Below, piece by piece: positions 15,873 to 23,252 of a stretch of 64,000 nt of DNA. The DNA comes from Polyangiaceae bacterium (lineage in GTDB: Bacteria > Myxococcota_A > Polyangia > Polyangiales > Polyangiaceae), in NCBI GenBank assembly GCA_041389725.1, contig JAWKRG010000004.1, forward strand, positions 970,995 to 1,034,994. Reading direction: 5' to 3'. Under the pieces are notes generated by a model. It saw only the letters and a program-made list of their open reading frames with translations, ran no database searches and was not told the DNA's origin. A program made the position numbers and the translations under genes. Numbering within the stretch: position 1 is the stretch's first letter; each line of letters begins with the position of its first letter.

Positions 15873-16029
15873 TCGCGTGGGTCCGCTGCAGCATGTCGCG
15901 GACGCCCAACGAGGTCAGCGGCACCGTCAGCACCAGAGCCCACAGCGCGCCGGGCCAGAGCCAGGCCGCCGCCACCACAAAAAGGTGCACAATCACCGCA
16001 CCAAAGACGAAGATCCGACGCGGACTCAC
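15820..16029 (-). pseudogene. N-terminal fragment of an FMN-binding glutamate synthase-family protein
   Basis: From GTG 16029 the frame encodes two hydrophobic segments followed by SLGVRDMLQRTHAIIRNFP and VVGHGRYL, the start region of GltB-like FMN-binding proteins, which are normally about 500 residues long. Similarity stops near codon 66-70 and the remainder is basic low-complexity sequence. The catalytic FMN and FeS parts are absent. This is a remnant brought next to, or left by, the rearrangement that truncated the neighbouring plus-strand gene. Confidence 0.65.
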
Positions 16030-16105
16030 AGCTCCTGTTGCAGAGAACGGATCTCGCGCGTCGGACTTGAGCGGTCGGAATATGATGCCGCCGCCAGCGA
16101 CGGCA

Positions 16106-17767
16106 CTAGTTCAGCGAATCCCAGAAATCACAGACGCTGCTCTTCAAGCCGCTGTCTTTTGCGATGGTCGTGTCGAGCACTAGGTGCTCGTCCTTCGTCG
16201 CGTCGTATTCGGGCCACACTATGGCGCCTGATGCGTTGGGGTCCCCGGAACTCGCGAAGCGAGTCCAGTACTCCTGCATGTTCTGGGACAGCGTGAGGTC
16301 TTGGCCCGCGGGCGAGAAGCCGAAGGACTCATTGCCGAACACGAAGGGCAGCTCCGCGCCGTGCCATACCTTCGTGCCGCCAAGCAGTGGGATCGGGATG
16401 CCTCGCGTGAAGTGATACAGATAGACCGTCTGCCCCTGCTGGCGCAGGGCGCGGGCGAGTCGACGAGTGGGGCAGACGAAGCCTCCGTCGGTCAGCACCT
16501 CTGCCAGTGCGTCTGCGGGCTTGGGAAAGGACGCGGATGGATACTGCGCGACCACCTTGGAACCATCTAGCCCCAGTAGGCCCGCCGCTTCGCCTACCAA
16601 CGTTTGATACTGAGCATCATCGATACTGGCGTATCCCCCCAGACTGATGAAGACGTCTCCTTCGTCTGCGTTCGTGCCAGTCATGACGCTGACCTTGTTG
16701 AAGTTGCCGGCGGCGATTCGCGTCGACGGAAGCTGTGGCAGCACGTCTCCGTCGATGGTGGGGCCCCAGGTGACTCCGTTGCCGAGCACGACGGCAGACT
16801 TGATGGGCAGCGCGTTCAACAGCTCGTCTGGCGACTTACCGCGTAGACAACCGAGCACGTCGGTCGGGTTCGCGCAGCTCACGGCGGCTGCCAGGTCCGC
16901 GCCCTGTTTCTCTGCGTCCGCCAGCGGCTTCGTGAGCAGGTCGCAAGGCCCGCTTTGGATGACTACGCGATTGAACAAGCCCGCGCTCTTGGGCGAAGCC
17001 AAGTGCAAGCACGTGGCGACGCCTCCTGCGGACTGGCCAAACACGGTGACGTCGTTGGGGTCGCCGCCGAAGGCCGACACGTTGTCCCGCACCCACTGCA
17101 ACGCAAAGACCTGATCCTCGAAGCCATAGTTGCCCGAGGTTGGGTGCGAAGTTTCTTCCTTCGTCAGCGCGGTGTGCGCGAGGAAGCCCAGGGGACCAAG
17201 GCGGTAGTTCACGTCGACTAGCACGACGTCTCCACGTGAAACCAAGTGGCCACCCGCGAAGGTCGCCGAGGAGCCTGCCCCCGTCGTGAACCCGCCGCCG
17301 TGGATCCACACCATCACGGGTCGCGGCGTCGCGGGCGCGGGGCTCGGCGACCACACATCGACGGTCAAGCAGTCCTCGGTGCCCGTTACCGAGGTACTCA
17401 GCAATGCCAACTGCGGACACTGCGGCCCCGGCTTCGTAGCGTCGAGGGTCGTGCTCCAGGAATCGACGGGTTGCGGCGACTTCCAGCGCAGCTCGCCCAC
17501 GGGCGACTTGGCGTAGGGAATTCCACGAAACGCTCGCACGCCGTCCACCACGGCGCCCTGCACTGGTCCCGCGGAGAGGTTCACCTCGAGTTCGTTCGGG
17601 CCGCCACTGGCGCCGCCGCCGGAAACACCGGCGTGTCCGGAGCTTCCCGCCTGTCCAGCGCTTCCCCCCATGCCAGCGGCGCCACCGCTCGCTCCGGCAC
17701 TGGACTCGTCGTCCCCACAACCGGCCAGGCAGAGCACGCCCAGCAGCAAACTGATACTTCCACGCAT
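16106..17767 (-). CDS. Type-B carboxylesterase lipoprotein
   Basis: A 553-residue secreted esterase. The lipobox is LCLAGC (Cys17), followed by a Gly/Ser/Ala linker to about residue 60. The catalytic domain is a classical carboxylesterase: GIPYAKSPVGELRW, EDCLTVDVW, the HGGGF oxyanion hole, nucleophile GQSAGG, acidic residue in TNADEGD and histidine in WHGAELPFVFG. Paired cysteines (EDCL and QCP) match the family disulfide. Substrate range of the family is broad (p-nitrophenyl and other short-chain esters). It lies downstream of the beta-helix lipoprotein gene on the same strand with a 157-bp gap. Confidence 0.92.
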   Translation of the reverse strand: MRGSISLLLGVLCLAGCGDDESSAGASGGAAGMGGSAGQAGSSGHAGVSGGGASGGPNELEVNLSAGPVQGAVVDGVRAFRGIPYAKSPVGELRWKSPQPVDSWSTTLDATKPGPQCPQLALLSTSVTGTEDCLTVDVWSPSPAPATPRPVMVWIHGGGFTTGAGSSATFAGGHLVSRGDVVLVDVNYRLGPLGFLAHTALTKEETSHPTSGNYGFEDQVFALQWVRDNVSAFGGDPNDVTVFGQSAGGVATCLHLASPKSAGLFNRVVIQSGPCDLLTKPLADAEKQGADLAAAVSCANPTDVLGCLRGKSPDELLNALPIKSAVVLGNGVTWGPTIDGDVLPQLPSTRIAAGNFNKVSVMTGTNADEGDVFISLGGYASIDDAQYQTLVGEAAGLLGLDGSKVVAQYPSASFPKPADALAEVLTDGGFVCPTRRLARALRQQGQTVYLYHFTRGIPIPLLGGTKVWHGAELPFVFGNESFGFSPAGQDLTLSQNMQEYWTRFASSGDPNASGAIVWPEYDATKDEHLVLDTTIAKDSGLKSSVCDFWDSLN

Positions 17768-17924
17768 GAGCGGCCTCCACGAATTGACGAACGCCGCGTT
17801 GGCGTATCACACGACGCTGCACGCCGCCATCGCGAGGATTCGCCGCTGTGTTGCGTTCGGCGCGAAGGCGAGGAGCGTCGAAGATGACGTCACGGAGGGA
17901 CGGCGCTCGCCGCGCGCGGATCGC

Positions 17925-19523
17925 TCATGGTGCTTCTTTCGCGCCGATGTCCCAAGCGCCACCCTTGGGGCGGCCGTCGGTGATGTCGAGGCCATAGCGC
18001 GACTTGAACAGGTTGAGCGGAGCCAGCGAGCAAGTCGCCTTGTCGATCAACGGCGAGCCCGACTGCGGCTCGCCCGAGGCGTTCAGCCCCAGGGCGGACG
18101 CGCTGGTCGCGAACTGGTTGTCCTTGAACACGCCTGGCTGCGTTTCGAAGAGATACTGCTTCCCACTGGTCACGACGGCGTTGCCGCAGACGGTCAGCTT
18201 GGCCTGTCCCGAGTAGGCCGTCGCGAGCCCCGAGTGCGTGGTGAGCAAGGTATTGAAGATGATGGCGCGTGTTTCGTTGGAGTTTGAACGGTCGCCGATG
18301 GCGAAGTTGGAATGGGGATTGTTCGCGTCGTAGCCGACGCCTGTCGTGTTGTGGATCAGGTTGTAGATCGTGTAGCGGTGGTCGCCGCCGTCTGACGACT
18401 GAAATTTGACGCCGCCGCCGCAGTTGCTCAGATCGTTGGCCAAGAACCAAGTGTAGGAGTTGGAATACTGTGCTCCCACGCACACGGGTGACGAGCCACC
18501 TCCGTCGTTGTGATCGTAGACCACGTTCGACGACACGACCGTGTCCGTGGCGTTCTTGATCCAAACTCCAGTTTGCAGATTGCCATGGATGTCATTGCCG
18601 GCGATGTAGGTTCGATTGATCGCGCCTGGGGCGTTGTTTTGATCGCCAACCTGGATGCCATCGCCCTGACATGCGCTGATGCGATTGCCCAAGATCCAAC
18701 TGTCGTTGCCCGCCCACTTGATGCAGTGATGGTCCACGTCCGTGTTCAACTTGGCGTCGCCACTAGGGCCAATCGTGTTGTCGAAAACCACCACGTGGTG
18801 GCCGCTGTTGCTCAATGCCGAGCCCCAGCCCGTGTCCGTATCGGACACCTTGGACTTGCGCAGCGTGATGTGGTGGCCGCTGATGTGAACGGCGCCATCT
18901 TTGCCACGAAAATCGAGGCCCTCGACGATGCAGTACTGTCCCTTGATCTCGGCCTGAGACGTCACGATGGCGCTGCCCGTGACGAACGCAGGGTTGCCTG
19001 CGGTCCCCGCGCAGTTGATCACGAAGGACGAGTTGATCGTACCGCTCAGGCTCACCACCGTTCCCGGTGACACGGAGCTCGGAAGCGTATTCGTCGTGCT
19101 GGGTGGCGTTGCCGGATTGAAATCCCAGTCTGGCTCCGGAACACCCAGGTAGCCGCCTGGTTTGGGCGCGCCGCCCGTGCCACCGGTGCCCATGCCGCCA
19201 GTGCCGGTGCCGCCCGTGCCCACACCACCCGTGCCGGTGCCGCCCGTGCCGACACCGCCCGCGCCGGTGCCGCCCGTGCCCACACCACCAGCGCCCGCGT
19301 TGCTTCCTCCGAGTCCGCCACCGGCACTGCCCGCACTTCCCCCCGCTCCTGCGCCGCCTCCACCGCTTCCCACCTGCGCCCCAGCGCCAGCGCCGCCACC
19401 GGTGCCGCTGCCCGCGTTGCCGCCGCTCCCGTCCTGCGCATCGTCGCCGCCTCCACACGCGGTGAGTGCCGCCGCAAGCGCAGCCGTCGAGAGCAAAAGA
19501 AGTGATCGAGTCAGTGATGCCAT
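17925..19523 (-). CDS. Right-handed parallel beta-helix lipoprotein with Gly repeat linker
   Basis: A 532-residue surface lipoprotein. The signal ends at LTAC (Cys23) and residues 31-120 are almost pure Gly/Ser/Ala/Thr, including four 10-residue VGTGGTGxGG repeats. From about 150 the sequence is a beta-helix: strings such as HHVVVFDNTIG, WILGNRISACQGDGIQVG, YIAGNDIHGNLQTGVWI and TVVSSNVVYDHNDG. These are typical of pectate-lyase-fold polysaccharide lyases and binding proteins. The end (GRPKGGAWDIGAKE) is shared with choice-of-anchor parallel beta-helix proteins. No catalytic motif could be assigned. A GATC-rich inverted repeat lies in its upstream gap. Confidence 0.82.
   Translation of the reverse strand: MASLTRSLLLLSTAALAAALTACGGGDDAQDGSGGNAGSGTGGGAGAGAQVGSGGGGAGAGGSAGSAGGGLGGSNAGAGGVGTGGTGAGGVGTGGTGTGGVGTGGTGTGGMGTGGTGGAPKPGGYLGVPEPDWDFNPATPPSTTNTLPSSVSPGTVVSLSGTINSSFVINCAGTAGNPAFVTGSAIVTSQAEIKGQYCIVEGLDFRGKDGAVHISGHHITLRKSKVSDTDTGWGSALSNSGHHVVVFDNTIGPSGDAKLNTDVDHHCIKWAGNDSWILGNRISACQGDGIQVGDQNNAPGAINRTYIAGNDIHGNLQTGVWIKNATDTVVSSNVVYDHNDGGGSSPVCVGAQYSNSYTWFLANDLSNCGGGVKFQSSDGGDHRYTIYNLIHNTTGVGYDANNPHSNFAIGDRSNSNETRAIIFNTLLTTHSGLATAYSGQAKLTVCGNAVVTSGKQYLFETQPGVFKDNQFATSASALGLNASGEPQSGSPLIDKATCSLAPLNLFKSRYGLDITDGRPKGGAWDIGAKEAP
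19164..19283 (-). repeat. Four 30-bp repeats encoding the Gly-Thr linker
   Basis: Four consecutive 30-bp units encode VGTGGTGAGG, VGTGGTGTGG twice and MGTGGTGGAP. They are in frame and change linker length in 10-residue steps, so slippage would alter spacing of the beta-helix domain from the membrane without breaking the gene. Confidence 0.85.
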
Positions 19524-19590
19524 GCGCCGCCTTCAGCAAGGCGCGTGCCGCGTCGCCGTGCCTCGATTCTCGCCCTGTGCCCCGCCCGAG

Positions 19591-19633
19591 GGGTGATCGT
19601 GATCGATCGGATCATGATCGATGAGATCACCCC
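19591..19633. promoter_or_regulatory. GATC-rich inverted repeat between divergent lipoprotein genes
   Basis: GGGGTGATC at 19591-19599 is matched by GATCACCCC at 19625-19633, and the 43-bp block contains seven GATC sites. It lies between the beta-helix gene (start 19523) and the lipase gene (start 19682), so it is a candidate shared operator. The GATC density is far above its surroundings. Confidence 0.45.
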
Positions 19634-19681
19634 CGCGACTCGCACTTTGACGCCTGTCGGCCTCGAGCGTAGGGGATGACC

Positions 19682-21052
19682 ATGCGCGGCCGTCTCGCGT
19701 TGCTATCGTTGGTCGTCTCGATACTCGGTTGCAGTTCGTCGGACGAGGAGCCGACGAAGCAGGTCCCCACCTTGGAGCCAGGCGGGTGCGGGCTGAGCTA
19801 CGACTGGCTTCCAAGGACGCAAGTGGGCTCGGTCGTATCCTCTTCCGAGCTCGCCGAGACGCGCTCCGCACCCGTCGTCGACACGCTGCTGTCTCTGGCG
19901 GGGCTGTCCGCGCTGACGCCGAGTCCGTATGGAGCCCAGGTCTTCACGTTGCGCTACACCACCCAGGACAAGGGGCAGCGCGTGGAAGCCACCGGCATGG
20001 TGGCAGTTCCGTGGAATGAAGACGCGCCCGCCTTCGACGCGCCGGTGCTGCTGGAATTGCATGGCACCTCGGGCTTCTCCGGGCCGTGCGCGCCATCGGC
20101 GCCCGCGACTCAGCATGACTACGCCCTCGCGCTCACCATCCTGGCCTCCCGTGGATTCGTGGTGGTGGCGCCGGACTTCATTGGACTGGACGCCGCCGAC
20201 GATGGAACACAATCGCCGAACCCACGTCACGCGTATTTGAACGCGGAGCAGGTGGCTGTTGGTGCGCTAGACATGGTGCGCGCCGCGCGAGCCATGCTGC
20301 CGAAGCAAGCGGCGGTGTTGGCGCGTCCCAGCAAGGACCTGTACCTGTGGGGCCCCTCGCAGGGCGGCCACGCCGTCTTTGCGACGGAACTCTATGCGCC
20401 CTACTACGCGTCCGAGTTCCGCGTGAAGGCCGCGGTCGCGCTGGTTCCGCCCACGGATTTGGTTGCGCTCGCGGAGCACGCCCTGTCTGTGGCGAGTCCG
20501 ACGACCGTGGCGCTCGTCGGTGCCATGGTGTCGTTGGATCGCCACTACTCCGACGGCTCTGCGGTGCCACAGCTACTCACGGACGCGGATCCGACGCACT
20601 TCGCCACGCGGATGCCCACGTTGATGGATACCGACTGCAGCCCGGCGAAGGAGTTCGACGGCGTCACGGACGTCGCGGAGGTGTTCCAGCCGAGTGCACT
20701 GACCAGCGCCCAGTCCAAGAGCTTCGACAGCTTTGCGCCCTTTGGCTGCTACGCGCTGGAGAACTCCTTCACGACCACATCCGTGAAGCGCGTTTCCGAC
20801 ACACCGTTCTTGTTCGTACTCGGTGAAAACGACGACCTGGTCTACTCGCCCGTGGAGCGCGAGGACTTCGACCGCTTGTGCGCCTTCGGCTACCGCATGG
20901 AATACCTCGAATGCGCGGGCGCCGACCACGTGCAAGGCGCGACCTGGTCCATTCCGGAGCAAGTTCGTTGGCTCATGGACCGCGTGGACGGCAAGCCCCT
21001 CGGCACCCTTTGCCAACGTGCACCAGCACAGCAGTGCGACGCGCAGCAGTGA
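19682..21052 (+). CDS. Secretory lipase-like alpha/beta-hydrolase lipoprotein
   Basis: A 456-residue lipoprotein; LVVSILGC supplies the lipobox. The layout follows secretory (LIP-type) lipases: an N-terminal region with TTQDKGQRVEATGMVAVP, an oxyanion LHGTSGF segment, nucleophile GPSQGGH, and a late GENDDLVY acid region followed by AGADHVQG with the histidine. AGGGGA at 19670-19675 is 6 bases from ATG 19682, so I prefer this over ATG 19676. The substrate is unknown. The gene is followed by a dispersed intergenic repeat. Confidence 0.82.
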   Translation: MRGRLALLSLVVSILGCSSSDEEPTKQVPTLEPGGCGLSYDWLPRTQVGSVVSSSELAETRSAPVVDTLLSLAGLSALTPSPYGAQVFTLRYTTQDKGQRVEATGMVAVPWNEDAPAFDAPVLLELHGTSGFSGPCAPSAPATQHDYALALTILASRGFVVVAPDFIGLDAADDGTQSPNPRHAYLNAEQVAVGALDMVRAARAMLPKQAAVLARPSKDLYLWGPSQGGHAVFATELYAPYYASEFRVKAAVALVPPTDLVALAEHALSVASPTTVALVGAMVSLDRHYSDGSAVPQLLTDADPTHFATRMPTLMDTDCSPAKEFDGVTDVAEVFQPSALTSAQSKSFDSFAPFGCYALENSFTTTSVKRVSDTPFLFVLGENDDLVYSPVEREDFDRLCAFGYRMEYLECAGADHVQGATWSIPEQVRWLMDRVDGKPLGTLCQRAPAQQCDAQQ

Positions 21053-21075
21053 CGCTCGACGCCAAGCTGCCGAGT

Positions 21076-21240
21076 GGGGTGCCCCCCACCGCCTCGCTGC
21101 GCTCGGCTTGCTCCCCCCAAACGCCTCCTCGGCGGCAGCGCTGTCACGCGCAACGCCCAGGGCGCATCGAGTGCGCGACGCGTCGCCACGCTAACGCCGC
21201 CTGCGGAGGCGTGGGCGGAGCCGGCGCTCGGCGACATTCC
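21076..21240 (+). repeat. Dispersed intergenic repeat, copy 1
   Basis: GGGGTGCCCCCCACCGCC at 21076 starts a block almost identical over its first 46 bp to that at 22268, after which similarity weakens but resumes at GGGCGGAGCC. The block lies just after the lipase stop and has no coding character. The rest of the 21053-21321 gap shows nothing else. Confidence 0.7.
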
Positions 21241-21321
21241 GGTATCAAGAAGGAGCGAGTCGCGCGGAGTTGGCCGCATCTTGACTGACTGATGGGTCGG
21301 AAGTAGGGCAACGAGACCAAG

Positions 21322-21870
21322 ATGGCATCGGCTGCCTACCATCGTATCAAAGAGTGGATGAAGACCCACGCGCCGGAGGTGCTGGAACAACTCCGAGCGC
21401 CGGCGACGAACGAGGACATCGCCACTGCGGAGCAGGCGCTCGGTTTTGCTCTGCCGGAATCCCTCAAGAGCCTCCTTCGCGAGAACGACGGTAGCGACGA
21501 CGAGTGCGGCTTCTTCGGTTCGTTACAGTTCGTACCCACGGATTTCCTACAAGGTGCCCGGGAAGATGTGATGATGTGGGTCGGGTACGACCGGAAGTAC
21601 TCCGCCGAGTCCCCGGACCTTTTTCCCGAGGTCTATCCCGAGCTGGCGTCGGATGAGTGGCTCGCCATCGGTCACCAGGGCTACGCCGATCAGCTGGCTC
21701 TGCACGCACGCACCGAACGCGTCTTCACTGCAGAGAAGGACATTCCAGCGCTGAAACTCGTCGCGCCATCGTTGGAGGCGTACCTCGAGGCCTACGCTTT
21801 GGATCTGGCGAATGGTCTCTACTCGCTCGAGGAAGGCTTCGGCGGGATGTATCTGGAACGAAACGACTGA
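21322..21870 (+). CDS. SMI1/KNR4 (SUKH) family protein
   Basis: A 182-residue cytosolic protein of the SUKH superfamily, whose bacterial members are often immunity proteins against contact-delivered or secreted toxins. Diagnostic parts are ATNEDIATAEQALGFALPESLKSLLRENDG near the N-terminus, a WLAIG segment in the middle, and the closing SLEAYLEAYALDL. No toxin gene is adjacent; neighbours are a lipase and a repeat-rich gap, so this is an orphan. A second SUKH protein lies at 63296. The preceding bases contain GGAAGTAGGG, a fair ribosome site. Confidence 0.85.
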   Translation: MASAAYHRIKEWMKTHAPEVLEQLRAPATNEDIATAEQALGFALPESLKSLLRENDGSDDECGFFGSLQFVPTDFLQGAREDVMMWVGYDRKYSAESPDLFPEVYPELASDEWLAIGHQGYADQLALHARTERVFTAEKDIPALKLVAPSLEAYLEAYALDLANGLYSLEEGFGGMYLERND

Positions 21871-22040
21871 GCTTGCGGAGGCAGCTGCATGCGCCCCCCG
21901 AGCGTGGGCCTTGAGTCAATGCGCCCCCGTCGCACTTCGCGGGAGTAGCGCTCCGCGCCGGAGCGGGTCGAGACCCAAGAAACCTTGGAGCGAATGAGCA
22001 TGACGAACCCAGGGCCGCGTGCAGGCCGCAATGCGTGCGC

Positions 22041-22139
22041 GCCGCAATACGTGCAGGCCGTCAGCACATGGCGCCGGGTGTGTGTGTGCGCCGCAATACG
22101 TGCAGGCCGTCAGCACATGGCGCCGGGTGTGTGTGTGCG
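22041..22139 (+). repeat. Two tandem 49-bp repeats
   Basis: GCCGCAATACGTGCAGGCCG...GGGTGTGTGTGTGC begins at 22041 and again at 22090, identical over the full 49 bp. A partial, diverged copy (GCAGGCCGCAATGCGTGC) precedes at 22021. It is non-coding in every frame I examined and lies between the SMI1 gene and the activase-end duplicate. Confidence 0.85.
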
Positions 22140-22170
22140 CAGTTGTGACATGTCAGCGAGGTTGCCGCGC

Positions 22171-22266
22171 CATCATTCCGCGGGTGCAGCCGCAGCGCTC
22201 AATGCTTCTTCTCGGAGCGACACGCCGTAGCGCGCCTCGAAGCGACGTTTCACTTCGAAGGCGAAG
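22171..22266 (-). pseudogene. Partial copy of the 3' end of the large activase gene
   Basis: This 96-bp segment matches 23251-23346 with two differences; offset is exactly 1080 bp. It contains the last 30 or so codons and stop of the dehydratase-activase gene, on the same strand. Weaker similarity (about 75 percent) continues through 22141-22170 versus 23221-23250. The copy ends exactly where the dispersed repeat at 22268 begins. Confidence 0.9.
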
Positions 22267-22267
22267 A

Positions 22268-22432
22268 GGGGTGCCCCCCACCGCCTCGCTACGCTCGGCT
22301 TGCTCCCCCCAAATGCGTCCTCGGCAGCAACGCGTGGCGTTGCGTGATGCGCTCGGCGAACCGCGACACGACCTCGTCGACGAATCTAGGCTGCCTGCGG
22401 GCGCATGGGCGGAGCCTTCGCGAGGCGTCCTG
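22268..22432 (+). repeat. Dispersed intergenic repeat, copy 2
   Basis: Shares the 46-bp head GGGGTGCCCCCCACCGCC...CTCCCCCCAAA with 21076-21121 (one mismatch) and a diverged tail ending near GGGCGGAGCC. It abuts the truncated activase copy with one base between, so the junction of the duplication lies at the repeat edge. The rest of the gap up to 22825 shows no coding region I can support. Confidence 0.7.
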
Positions 22433-22825
22433 TCTACTGATACGTGATCGCGACTGGAGAGGTGGTTCTGGTGCTTGCACGAAGTGAGGTCTCGCACGCT
22501 CGTGTGGGTGTCGGTTATGGCAATCGGTGGTGTTCCTCCGCTCGTGTCGCCGACCGCCGCTACGCTCCGCATGCTCTTCCGCTCGCTCGTCGAGCGTGGG
22601 CGCAACTGCCTTTACCGGGCGCAGGGCGGAATCGGTTTGCTTGCTGCTCGCCCGGGAATTGCGCCGGTCTGCCGCGGTTGGCGCAACCCCCGCGCCGCGC
22701 GCACCAACAGCGTCTATCAGCTGGCCCTGATCGAGTTGCGCACCGCGAAGCTCGATTGCGCGCGTCATGGGGCTTGCGCCTGGAATGGCGTCAGCCCGGC
22801 GCAACCCCCGGGCTCGGGAGTCATC

Positions 22826-23194
22826 ATGCAAAAGCCTTCACTTCGTTCCGCTCGCCGCCGTCAACTGCTCGCGGTCTCCGCCGCCAGCATGCGCCGCGCG
22901 CCTTCCTGGCCAGAGCGCAAGCTCTTCGCCGCGCTGCGTGGTGGGCGCTTGGGCGTGCGCGTGACGCGCCAGGTCGTGCTAGGCGAGTTCGTTGTCGATC
23001 TGCTCGTGCCGGCTGCTCATTTGGTCATCGAAGTAGATGGGCCGCATCATTCGCGGAAGCGCAACGCTGACTCGCGTCGTGACCGCGCGCTTGCGCGCAT
23101 GGGCTATCGCGTGCTCCGCGTCTCCGCGGCGGAGGTCTGTGACTCGCTCGATGCGGCCGTCGCGCGGGTGTGGGAGGCGCTGAAGCCGGATTGA
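22826..23194 (+). CDS. DUF559 (PD-(D/E)XK endonuclease-fold) protein
   Basis: A 122-residue protein with the DUF559 signature: RRAPSWPERKLFAALR, GVRVTRQVVLGEFVVDLLVP, VIEVDGPHH and RDRALARMGYRVLRVSA. This is a Vsr/very-short-patch-like restriction nuclease fold, with probable catalytic D in FVVDL and E-x-D in IEVDG. GGGAG at 22816-22820 lies 5 bases before ATG 22826 and fixes the start; the frame is open far upstream but without family similarity. The gene sits inside a 1.08-kb unit bounded by direct repeats of the activase gene end, so recent insertion is likely. Confidence 0.82.
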   Translation: MQKPSLRSARRRQLLAVSAASMRRAPSWPERKLFAALRGGRLGVRVTRQVVLGEFVVDLLVPAAHLVIEVDGPHHSRKRNADSRRDRALARMGYRVLRVSAAEVCDSLDAAVARVWEALKPD

Positions 23195-23252
23195 CCTTGC
23201 CCCGCCCGCGCGGCAGCCGCAGCTGTGATCTGTCACCGAAGCTGCGGTGTCA

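Noticed and set aside
19164..19283. CRISPR-like 30-bp repeats
   Set aside because: They are head-to-tail coding repeats of a Gly linker with no spacers.
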